Assembly: GCA_019186965.1 (NCBI GenBank) | Contig: JABARV010000018.1 | Coordinates: 1 to 64,000, forward strand | DNA length: 64,000 nt | Direction: 5' to 3' | From: Turneriella sp. | GTDB taxonomy: Bacteria > Spirochaetota > Leptospiria > Turneriellales > Turneriellaceae | Part shown: positions 26,081-33,785 of the stretch, in pieces | Position numbering within the stretch: position 1 is the first letter of the stretch | Layout: the number at the start of each line of letters is the position of its first letter | Position numbers and translations under genes: made by a program | The notes under the pieces: model-generated | What the model saw: only the letters and a program-made list of their open reading frames with translations | Database searches by the model: none | What the model was told of the DNA's origin: nothing

Positions 26081-27286
26081 TCATTTGATTACATACTCAA
26101 CGCCAATTGTGCCGCGAAAGTAGGTCAGGTTCTCTCCGCTATAGATATAGCTGCCCGATGCCACGGTCACTAGAAGATGCCAAGGCGATCGGCGGCCAAG
26201 CCTGAAATAGTTGTTCACGCCTAGCTCAGGGGCAAAGCCTACGGTCTGCAAAAAAGCGGTATTGATCTGCCGAAAAAAGCGCTGGTAATGCGTCGTATAA
26301 CCAACAAAAGGCGCCAACGCGTAGACGCGCCCAAATTGAAAGACACGATCGAAGCGTACACCGCCGCCCAGCGTCAACAAATGAATTTTCACCTTGGTGG
26401 GATTATCGGCGAGATACTGCGCCATTTCTCCCTGCGCGTAACCCGCGTGCATCGTCATAGCCCAACGCATCTGCCATGGAAGAAATTGCCAACGTCCCGG
26501 TGTGATGCCCGCTTCGAGAAATCCATAACCGCGCATGGCATCGAGCTGCAGCTTAGATCCGGGTTCTATGGCACTAGGGTTGGATTGACCTAAGACATTG
26601 AAGCTTTGCATGTGAGGATAGCCCGTCGCCACCCACCAGCGTGCGACGATTGGGCCACGCGGGTCGGGGGTTTTAAACCGCACGGTGTACGCGACCGCAT
26701 CCGGTTTTTTCGATGCGGCGATTTTCATCACCGGCTCGTGCCCGGTAATGGCGCATTCGTCTCCCTTACATTCGAATTTTTCCGTTGCAATATGCGGAGT
26801 TTTTCTGTCGCCCCAATACTGGTACTCGTACCGGATTTTCGAAAATTCTTTTAAGTCGTCGTACGTCATCGGCACTTCGTATTCAAAGGTATCGATATCG
26901 AATGCGGGGCTGAGTTTCAGGCCTACGAAATACAGGTCGTCCAAAAATCCTTTAGGAGGATTTTCCAAGCGCTGTATTAATTTTTCGAGTCTATTGTCAC
27001 GCTTGAAACTTTCCGCATCGAGCGGTTTGAGTTTCGCCACAAGTTCGTCGGAAATCGAGAGCGCGAGGCGAGCAACGGTATCGAAGATCTCGGCGTTTAT
27101 TGGCGCGTCTTCTTTGTGCACAACCACAGATTGTTTCTCCAATGCATCGACGCCGTCGGCTTCAAACGACACGATTTCCTTCTTACCCTCTTTGCGCACA
27201 CTGAAGCGCCCGACGACGGCGACTTCGCAGTTAAGCCGCGCGGCAAAAGCCGATGCATTCTTGGCGTCGAGATTCTGGAATCTCAT
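26081..27286 (-). CDS. Probable N-terminally truncated outer-membrane protein
   Basis: The 401-residue product lacks a signal peptide and begins in what looks like the middle of a TolB/FlgO-like domain (AARLNCEVAVVGRFSV... to about residue 90). Next comes a soluble beta domain (about 110-235) with two nearby cysteines (C173, C178), then a C-terminal ~170 residues with alternating, Gly/aromatic-rich strands ending GTIGVEYVIK, as in a beta barrel. The export signal and first domain half seem to be lost. The GAGGG ribosome site lies inside a 14-bp hairpin. Base composition looks richer in G+C than neighbours. Function unknown. Confidence 0.6.
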   Translation of the reverse strand: MRFQNLDAKNASAFAARLNCEVAVVGRFSVRKEGKKEIVSFEADGVDALEKQSVVVHKEDAPINAEIFDTVARLALSISDELVAKLKPLDAESFKRDNRLEKLIQRLENPPKGFLDDLYFVGLKLSPAFDIDTFEYEVPMTYDDLKEFSKIRYEYQYWGDRKTPHIATEKFECKGDECAITGHEPVMKIAASKKPDAVAYTVRFKTPDPRGPIVARWWVATGYPHMQSFNVLGQSNPSAIEPGSKLQLDAMRGYGFLEAGITPGRWQFLPWQMRWAMTMHAGYAQGEMAQYLADNPTKVKIHLLTLGGGVRFDRVFQFGRVYALAPFVGYTTHYQRFFRQINTAFLQTVGFAPELGVNNYFRLGRRSPWHLLVTVASGSYIYSGENLTYFRGTIGVEYVIK

Positions 27287-27291
27287 ATTTC

Positions 27292-27325
27292 TTACCCTCG
27301 GCGGAAAAATATCCGCCGAGGGTAA
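27292..27325. promoter_or_regulatory. Perfect 14-bp hairpin covering a ribosome binding site
   Basis: Arms TTACCCTCGGCGGA and TCCGCCGAGGGTAA pair perfectly around a six-base loop. On the minus strand the 3' arm ends GAGGGTAA, and the ATG of the downstream gene follows six bases later, so the likely ribosome site is locked in the stem. There is no run of T on either strand, which argues against an intrinsic terminator. Confidence 0.6.
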
Positions 27326-27385
27326 AACGCTTTAAGTTGCGTACGATGCTGTCGGGAATACGTTGAACCGTGCCGAATACCTACT

Positions 27386-28669
27386 CTACTTTGTAGCGGG
27401 ACACTTAAGGCCAAGGTAGTTACACGCAAACCGAAAAATATCTTTTGTATAACGTATTTTATAAACCCGCTCTTTATGCGGGGTAAATGCAATGGCAACT
27501 GTTTGCATATCTTTACGCTCGGGTAAAAAACCGTGCGTATGCCCTGTTACTTTAGGAGAATATACCTCTTTACCCGCCCACGAACGCGAAAGCAATACCT
27601 GTGCGCGAGCAACCAGAAAGAGCTCTGCGTTTCTATCGTATTTTTTTTGTAAGCGTTCAAAATCTGCATGGCCTCTATCGACAACATCTATATCGGGGCA
27701 TGATTCCTTAATATTTTTTTTAAATTGGTCTATTGGAAATGGCGTGGTATCTCCATTGTGCAAAAGCCTCGCAACGCCGCCTGCGGTATCAAAAAAGTAA
27801 CTCCAACTTTGTACTTTACTCTCGATGAATCCCATACCATGCAAAATGGTATTTGGAAAACACATTCCTTTAAAAGTTGTAAAGCCATGGTCGGAAACAA
27901 TAAGAAGCGCCGTATGCAATTCTTTTTTCCGATAAATTTCCTTAAGAAATTTTTCAATTTCAACGCCAAGTAACTCCAAGTGTTCAAGCGCACTTTTGCT
28001 ATACTCTCCATTAGCATGCTGTATTGAATCGAGGCCAGGAGTATAAAGCAGCATTAAATTAGGTTTTTTTTTCTGCCAAATATATTTGGCTACACGGATG
28101 CGATCTATATCACTCGAATACTCGGTAAGCGAAATTTGTGTATTCCTCTCCACCTCGCGATAAAGCGTAGGGGTTGAAAGCACGCGCATGAGTTTTATTT
28201 CTTCTTCACCTTTTGCCCTATCAAATTGGGGAAAATGGTAGTGGATTCGGCGCATATCCATCATCGTAACAGGCCACAGAATATTAGCGACGCGTTTTTT
28301 TTGTTCGCGTACAATATCCCACAACGGCTTTTTACGGATGTCTTCTGTAAACCAAGTCCATCCATTCTTTGAAAGGTTAAACGGATCGACGGGATGGTTT
28401 CCATAAAGCCCGTGGAGCGCGGTATCAAATCCCGTTACCATTGCCGTGTGTGCAGGATACGTTAACGCAGGAATTGTTGTTTCGACAGGATTAAAAACTA
28501 TTCCCCGTTTAAGCAGCCTTTGCCACACTGCGCTTTTTTGGATAACAGGGTTAGATAAATATCCTGCTGCAAAACCGTCGATGGACCAAATAATCAGCCT
28601 ATTTTTTTTGGCCGAAAGCGGCGTTATTGTACTAATAACTACACAGAAAACAAAAAATAGACGCGCCAT
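27386..28669 (-). CDS. Exported type I phosphodiesterase / nucleotide pyrophosphatase family protein
   Basis: An alkaline-phosphatase-superfamily metal enzyme. A signal peptide (VFCVVISTITPLSA) is followed by the first metal motif in IIWSIDGFAAGYL (Asp), the nucleophile Thr in IPALTYPAHTAM, and later metal ligands in YTPGLDSIQHANG and LLIVSDHGF; a last His is in VTGHTHGFLP. This is the pattern of autotaxin/NPP-like phosphodiesterases acting in the periplasm; the substrate is unknown. Its ATG overlaps the stop of the MetS-like gene (TAATG), so it is in the transporter operon. Confidence 0.85.
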   Translation of the reverse strand: MARLFFVFCVVISTITPLSAKKNRLIIWSIDGFAAGYLSNPVIQKSAVWQRLLKRGIVFNPVETTIPALTYPAHTAMVTGFDTALHGLYGNHPVDPFNLSKNGWTWFTEDIRKKPLWDIVREQKKRVANILWPVTMMDMRRIHYHFPQFDRAKGEEEIKLMRVLSTPTLYREVERNTQISLTEYSSDIDRIRVAKYIWQKKKPNLMLLYTPGLDSIQHANGEYSKSALEHLELLGVEIEKFLKEIYRKKELHTALLIVSDHGFTTFKGMCFPNTILHGMGFIESKVQSWSYFFDTAGGVARLLHNGDTTPFPIDQFKKNIKESCPDIDVVDRGHADFERLQKKYDRNAELFLVARAQVLLSRSWAGKEVYSPKVTGHTHGFLPERKDMQTVAIAFTPHKERVYKIRYTKDIFRFACNYLGLKCPATK

Positions 28670-28767
28670 TATTTTCCGTCGGTAATCGCACGGTACATAC
28701 TATAAATGAAAAAGGTAGTTACCGCCGAAACAGAAAAAACCATTACAATCCAACCAGCTGTTGTCAT
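28669..28767 (-). CDS. metS: MetS-type small subunit of an NSS transporter
   Basis: This 32-residue reading frame is one membrane helix: MTTAGWIVMVFSVSAVTTFF followed by IYSMYRAI and a polar end. It starts by overlapping the transporter stop (ATGA) and its stop overlaps the next ATG (TAATG), so both joints are translationally coupled. Tiny single-helix subunits next to NSS transporters are known as MetS, first described with the methionine transporter MetP of Corynebacterium glutamicum. The size, topology and position all fit. It is too short for ordinary gene calling. Confidence 0.85.
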   Translation of the reverse strand: MTTAGWIVMVFSVSAVTTFFIYSMYRAITDGK

Positions 28768-30329
28768 TGTGCCACCTTCCGCGCATCGCGCTTTTTCCAA
28801 TTGAGTACTGCAAAGTGTGTGAGGATAAGGAAAAAAACAAGCACTCCAAGCAAAAAGAACAGAGAAATTTGCGTCACAGGATTTGTTTCAAGCTTTGCCC
28901 ACTGCTCAGGAAGTTTTTGTATACACCAAAAAACAAACACAATCCCTAAAAACGTGGGTGAAACGTATTTTATAAGGAAGGGTAAAACTTTAGGAATACG
29001 CATGTGTGCGCCGTGTTTCGCTTCTTCGATAACTTTATCTACCCCAAAAATCCATCCCGCGACAATAACTTGAAGAAGAGCGAGAAGAAAAATAAAAAAT
29101 GTTCCCGCCCAAAAATCCATTGTATCGAGTGCTTCAAGACCTGCCGAGTAATAAACGACAAAAAGTGAACCTAAAAGGGTAATCACGAGGAGCAACGCCG
29201 AACTATATTTGCGTTTGAGGTGAAGCCCCTCTTCAAGGAATGCAATTCCAGGTTGTATCATAGAAACCGAACTTGTAATCGCCGCAATAAAGAGAAGAAA
29301 AAACCACAGCGCTCCAAAAAATTGCCCTAAAGGCATGTGCGCAAAAACTGCAGGAAGAGACACAAAGCCTAAAGCAAACGTACTTCCGATTCCCGCTGCG
29401 CCTAAAAAGACAAAAGCGGCGGGCACGGTAATTAATCCGCCAAGCGCAACTTCGGCAAATTCGTTCCCTGCTGCAGAAGTTGTCGCCGAACGTACGATAT
29501 CTACCTTACGGTTAAGGTAGCTTGCGTAGTTTATAATGACGCCAAAGCCTACAGAGAGCGAAAAAAATATTTGCCCTGCTGCATCCATCCAAAGCTGTGC
29601 GTTTGCAAGCGAGGTAAAAATACCTTGTTGCGGTGGGTTCCACAAATGCCCCAAACCGTTAAGGACATTACGCTCGGGAAAATTGGGGTTTGGCGTACCT
29701 AAAGTTAGTACGCGCACAAGAACAAGAACTGCAATTAAAAGAAGAAGCGGCATTCCCCAACGGCTAATACGTTCAATGCCGGATATACCGTTGTAAACAA
29801 AAAAGAAATTGAGAAAATAACAGACAAGAAGCGAAATAACAGCGGGAGACATCCCTAAAAAAAGTGTACCATTTGCGGATGCACCCGTAAAATTTTCAAA
29901 AAAGCCCTTGTAGAGTGTAACGTCTTGCCCTAAATTTAAAGCACCCGCAAGAAACCCCCATGCGTAGTAAAGGCACCACGCTTCAATAAAAACATAGTAC
30001 ATATAAATGCCGACGGGAACAATCAGCCCCAAGACCCCTAAATACGGCGCGGCTTTGTTTTTCCAAAGGACACGAAAAATTCCAGGAGCGCTATGGTAAC
30101 CGTGCTGACCGCCGTAGCGTGCAAGCGCCCATTCTGCGTAAGCGACGGGAAGCCCCAAAAGTAAAAATGCAATAAAATACGGAATCATAAATGTACCGCC
30201 GCCGTACTTTGCGGCAAGCCCGGGAAAGCGGAGAAAGTTACCGAGCCCAACGGCAGAACCCGTAACGGCTAAAATGATACCGAGCCTACCGCCCCACTCA
30301 TCTGTTTTTGACATCTTGGTAGTTTTCAT
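28764..30329 (-). CDS. NSS-family sodium-dependent amino-acid transporter
   Basis: The 521-residue protein has about 11-12 membrane segments and the NSS hallmark near the start (GGRLGIILAVTGSAVGLGNFLRFP) with a Gly-rich unwound TM1, then YGGGTFMIPYF. NSS carriers (LeuT, MetP) import amino acids with sodium. With the adjacent MetS-like subunit this is probably a MetP-type carrier for methionine, alanine or similar, although the substrate cannot be fixed from sequence. It heads a three-gene unit with metS and a phosphodiesterase, divergent from a dead gene. Confidence 0.9.
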   Translation of the reverse strand: MKTTKMSKTDEWGGRLGIILAVTGSAVGLGNFLRFPGLAAKYGGGTFMIPYFIAFLLLGLPVAYAEWALARYGGQHGYHSAPGIFRVLWKNKAAPYLGVLGLIVPVGIYMYYVFIEAWCLYYAWGFLAGALNLGQDVTLYKGFFENFTGASANGTLFLGMSPAVISLLVCYFLNFFFVYNGISGIERISRWGMPLLLLIAVLVLVRVLTLGTPNPNFPERNVLNGLGHLWNPPQQGIFTSLANAQLWMDAAGQIFFSLSVGFGVIINYASYLNRKVDIVRSATTSAAGNEFAEVALGGLITVPAAFVFLGAAGIGSTFALGFVSLPAVFAHMPLGQFFGALWFFLLFIAAITSSVSMIQPGIAFLEEGLHLKRKYSSALLLVITLLGSLFVVYYSAGLEALDTMDFWAGTFFIFLLALLQVIVAGWIFGVDKVIEEAKHGAHMRIPKVLPFLIKYVSPTFLGIVFVFWCIQKLPEQWAKLETNPVTQISLFFLLGVLVFFLILTHFAVLNWKKRDARKVAQ

Positions 30330-30363
30330 TTTCCATAGAGTGGGTCAAGAACTAAGGAGCCTC

Positions 30364-31128
30364 ATGCGCCAATCTACTTTACGATGGATAAAAAAATTAA
30401 ATGCTGCCGAGAGCTACCATGAAAAAAGTAGAGGCCGTTATGGAGCCTGTGCGCCAACTCGCTGTAGCAATTTTTTTGCAAATTTTTGTACGCTATTTTG
30501 CACAAATTCCTCCGCGAATTGCACCAATTCGCTCTGCAAGAGGCGAGGACGCCCAAATTTGTGCAAAATTTCGCATTTTTAAGCGAACCGCGTACAAAAA
30601 TTTGCAAAAAAATTGCCTCTTTATTAACGCTGCGCGATTTGGCGCACAGGCTCTATGCTATTCCCAGTAATGTTATCTATGCAGAAATTTTAAGCCCAAA
30701 AATCGCTGAAAACTTATGGCGTTTTTTGATAAATCAACGCTAAACACTATTCGAATTTGTTTGCGCGAAATTCTTGTAAATGCCATTGAACACAGAAATT
30801 TAGCTGTCAACTTCGAAGAAAAATCAAAAGCAATCGTAGAACAAGATTATATGGAATTTCTTATAAAAAGGCAAAGGGAACCTATTTACGCAAAAAAGAA
30901 AGTATACATTGACTACTTTATTAACAACAACCTATTTTATTTTCGTATTGCCGACGAAGGGGAAGGTTTTGATCACAAGTCTTTTATTGCACGCGAAAAA
31001 AAACGCCTCGCGAAGATATGCTCGAGCACGGACGAGAAATTCTAATGGCGTACAATATTTTTGATACTGTCGCTTACAACGAAGAAGGGAACCAAGTTAC
31101 TTTAACAAAAAAAATCTCCGTTAACTAA
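30364..31128 (+). pseudogene. Broken anti-sigma-type histidine-kinase-like ATPase gene
   Basis: An intact AAGGAG ribosome site precedes the ATG. The frame runs to ...SRGRY, is split by a 211-bp palindromic element at 30443-30653, and resumes in the same frame after removal of the element and one TATG copy (RY then AIPSNVIYAEI). It then shifts at a six-T run (30722-30727) and again at an eight-A run (30996-31003); each needs one extra base to restore the frame. The rebuilt ~180-residue protein has the N-box LREILVNAIEH, the FEEKSKAI segment, DEGEGFDH and a final LEHGREILMAYNIFDTVAYN, typical of RsbW/SpoIIAB-like ATPases of spirochaetes. The end overlaps the DUF115 gene by eight bases. Confidence 0.85.
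30443..30653. mobile_element. Palindromic miniature element 1a inside the ATPase pseudogene
   Basis: Ends are near-perfect inverted copies of GAGCCTGTGCGCCAA, and further inside are inverted GCAAATTTTTGTACGC segments, giving a long imperfect hairpin. The direct flanks are TATG on both sides, and deleting the element plus one TATG restores the host reading frame, so this is an insertion. No transposase is encoded. The same ends occur at 57128-57243, and its core matches the element at 38338-38585. Confidence 0.88.
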
Positions 31129-32896
31129 CTTTTTTAACCCAGTGTGCAACCGCACGCGCTGCACGCGCCATCGCTCGGTAGAATTCTACAGCATCCACGT
31201 CTGCTCCTTCTTCCGTTATTTTCAAAATAATTGCTTGTGCATTAAGAGATATAATATCTTTTGCAAAACCTAATGCTCTAAATTTTTCATCATTTTTATT
31301 TAACAAAGACAAATCTGTAGCTGTTGGATTTTTTTTTGCTGCAAGATTTAAATTATCTTTTAAAAGACGCTCAGCCTTTCTCAAATCTTCCCACAAAGAG
31401 GATAAAGGCTTTAGTAGACTTTTCTCTGGATTTGGCAAAGTAGGTTTTGGGGATGGATTTACTCCCTTAAGCGCAGCACCTAGAGAAAGGTGTTCATATC
31501 CTTTAAGAAAAGCTCCTGCATGCGTTGCATTAATAAGGCGTATTTTTTCTTTATCAATATTCTGTACTTGCATTTCAAACCAATCACAAAACATTAAAAG
31601 TTTTCCATTGGTGCGTACCATATCTCCTTGAATACCGCGCCTCCATTCTGTACGCATCGCCATCATTTGCCGCCAATTGTGGCGCTCAAAACCTTGAAGA
31701 CGATTATTTCTGATAAATACCTGTTCTTCTAAAACGGCTCCTTTAACGTGCGCTTGGCGGTTGCTAAACGAAAGGTCTTGTCCCACAAGAATAAGCCGAG
31801 CTAAATTTTTTTCACTACGTAAAGAAAGCCATTGCCGCGCAACGTCAAACGCATTTGTCGAAACGGAACCACCATGTGCAACATCGCCGCGGTCCATCGT
31901 CCGAAAATAGCTATCCGCCAAAAAAACATTGTTCCAAAAAACGGTGCGCGTACCCAAGCGTTTTATCTGCCGCAAAATGGGAGGACAAACTACGGGGTCA
32001 ACAACCCAAGTAGCGCGTGCCGCAAGAGAGGTTTGTGCAAAATAATGGTTTACCCACTGCGGATCTGCAGAAAAAACAAAATCGGCAAAAACCCCTGTCT
32101 TCGCAAGAGGAATAAACGCAGTATCGGCGGCAAAAAGAATAAATGAATCACGATATTTTTTTAATTCGCTAAAAGAATATGAGAGCGAAGGTCCTGCACC
32201 TGCAACGACAATTACTTCTGGCGCGGGTTTAGTTAAAAGAGAGGACAACGTTATTCCATCTTGCATCGCAAGGCGGTTTAAAAAAATATTTTTATTCCAC
32301 AGCGCTTGGAATTTGATTATTGTCGCCTGGTTCACCGAACGCTTTTCGAAAAGTTGAGTAACTCTTTCGTATGCACGCGTAAGTTGCGCTTTGTTTAATT
32401 CGTGTACAATTGTGTGGTAATAAATTTGCGTTCGCTTAAGATTTTTACCTTGCAACCACGGTAAAATTTCTTCCAAAGCATCGAAACGTTCTAAAGAATT
32501 AAAAAAAAGAGTAATTTTTCCTGAAAACTTTTTAAAGGATCCATTTAAAAAAAATGCAGCCAAAAGATAAGTATCGCTTTCTATAAGCAGCACCGATTTT
32601 ACACGCTTATCGAGCACTTCTAAAAAATATCCGGCTCCCAAAGATAAAGCAATTATAGATTCTGCGGAAGAAAATTCTCGTGCACTACGCTCTGCTTCTC
32701 GTTGTGGATTTCTTTGCGAATGTAAAAATTTTCCTTTAAATGCCCAAGAACCAGATTTAAGACCTAATTCCAAAGAGGAAATATCTAAAGACGAAAGTGA
32801 CTCCCAAAGTTTTTCTTTAGAAAACTCACCTAAAATACTATGGCGGGATAGAAAGTCTGCTACATTTTCAAAAAAGAGAGACTTAAGGTCTTTCAT
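31121..32896 (-). CDS. DUF115 / MAF-like motility-associated protein
   Basis: A 591-residue cytoplasmic protein of the DUF115 (MptE-like) family. The family core is visible: IALSLGAGYFLEVL (about 85-100) and the nucleotide/sugar-binding region VIVVAGAGPSLSYSFSELKKYRDSFILFAADTAF (about 225-260), then FVFSADPQW and the GGSVSTNAFDVARQW segment. Members act in flagellin glycosylation (Maf) or as pterin pyrophosphokinases. In a spirochaete, modification of flagellar filament proteins is plausible but unproven here. It overlaps serB by four bases. Confidence 0.78.
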   Translation of the reverse strand: MKDLKSLFFENVADFLSRHSILGEFSKEKLWESLSSLDISSLELGLKSGSWAFKGKFLHSQRNPQREAERSAREFSSAESIIALSLGAGYFLEVLDKRVKSVLLIESDTYLLAAFFLNGSFKKFSGKITLFFNSLERFDALEEILPWLQGKNLKRTQIYYHTIVHELNKAQLTRAYERVTQLFEKRSVNQATIIKFQALWNKNIFLNRLAMQDGITLSSLLTKPAPEVIVVAGAGPSLSYSFSELKKYRDSFILFAADTAFIPLAKTGVFADFVFSADPQWVNHYFAQTSLAARATWVVDPVVCPPILRQIKRLGTRTVFWNNVFLADSYFRTMDRGDVAHGGSVSTNAFDVARQWLSLRSEKNLARLILVGQDLSFSNRQAHVKGAVLEEQVFIRNNRLQGFERHNWRQMMAMRTEWRRGIQGDMVRTNGKLLMFCDWFEMQVQNIDKEKIRLINATHAGAFLKGYEHLSLGAALKGVNPSPKPTLPNPEKSLLKPLSSLWEDLRKAERLLKDNLNLAAKKNPTATDLSLLNKNDEKFRALGFAKDIISLNAQAIILKITEEGADVDAVEFYRAMARAARAVAHWVKKVS

Positions 32897-33783
32897 ACAG
32901 AGCTTATTGTATTCAATATCTGTTCCACAAGGCGTAAATTACGTTCAAAGACTGCAGCGAAAGTAATTTTTAAAAGCGCAGGTTTTGCGCAAAAAGCAAT
33001 CCCAACTCCGCTGGTATTAAGCATATCGATGTCATTTGCGCCATCCCCAACCGCGCATGCCTCTTTGAGATTAATCCCATGCATACGCGCCAAGTCTTTA
33101 AGGATTTGGCGCTTTTTTTCTCTATTTATAACCTCTCCTGTGGTACACCCTGTAAGTTTCCCATTTATAACTTCCAGTTTGTTGGCAAACTGCCCTGTTA
33201 ATTTTAAGTTCTGTACAATTTTTTCGGTAAAATAAGAAAATCCTCCCGAAACAAGGTATGAAAAAATTCCACACGAGTTTAAATATTCGATAAATTCACG
33301 TGCGCCACGTGTATACGTAAGCTTCTTTTCAAAAATTTCGGGAAAAACATTTTCGGAAAGTCCTTTAAGAAGACGAACGCGTTCTTTGAGAGCTTCGTTA
33401 AAATCCAACTCTCCCCGCATGGCTCTTTCAGTAATTGTAGCTACTTGTTCTTTTACATTCGCGTACACCGCAAGTTCGTCAATTACCTCCTCGTTAATAA
33501 ATGTCGAGTCGGTATCTAAAACCACAAGTTTTATCGGTTTAAGCTCTTTGCCTAAAATTGCATACGCGCAAAGGTGGTTAGCTTCACCCAAAACTATACC
33601 ACGAACCAATGTTTTGTTTTCTACGCTAAAGATTATTTTTGAGTATAAAGCCGCGCCCAACGAAAAAGATTGCTTTTTTTTTTCAATGCCTCCAAAAGAC
33701 TTTTTTTCAATTAAACTTTTTTGTATCCGCGTAAACACCGCATCGGAATTTTCACGTGCGATTAAGATAAGCCGCGTACGCAT
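32893..33783 (-). CDS. serB: Phosphoserine phosphatase
   Basis: HAD-family enzyme that completes serine synthesis by hydrolysing phosphoserine. Motif I reads LDTDSTFI (nucleophile and general acid Asp), motif II is LVSGGFSYF, the Lys of motif III is in the NREKKRQIL region, and motif IV is VGDGANDIDML. An N-terminal ~85-residue regulatory-like extension precedes the HAD domain. I start at the ATG at 33783 (TGAGGATG joint with bamA); a TTG six bases earlier is also possible. The gene is closely coupled to bamA upstream and to the DUF115 gene downstream. Confidence 0.92.
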   Translation of the reverse strand: MRTRLILIARENSDAVFTRIQKSLIEKKSFGGIEKKKQSFSLGAALYSKIIFSVENKTLVRGIVLGEANHLCAYAILGKELKPIKLVVLDTDSTFINEEVIDELAVYANVKEQVATITERAMRGELDFNEALKERVRLLKGLSENVFPEIFEKKLTYTRGAREFIEYLNSCGIFSYLVSGGFSYFTEKIVQNLKLTGQFANKLEVINGKLTGCTTGEVINREKKRQILKDLARMHGINLKEACAVGDGANDIDMLNTSGVGIAFCAKPALLKITFAAVFERNLRLVEQILNTISSV

Positions 33784-33785
33784 CC

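Noticed and set aside
27292-27325. The perfect hairpin as an intrinsic terminator
   Set aside because: Neither strand has a T run after the stem.
30401-30670. An 89-codon frame across the palindromic element as a small gene
   Set aside because: It reads through the element; removal of the insertion shows the true host frame, so this frame is an artefact of the insertion.
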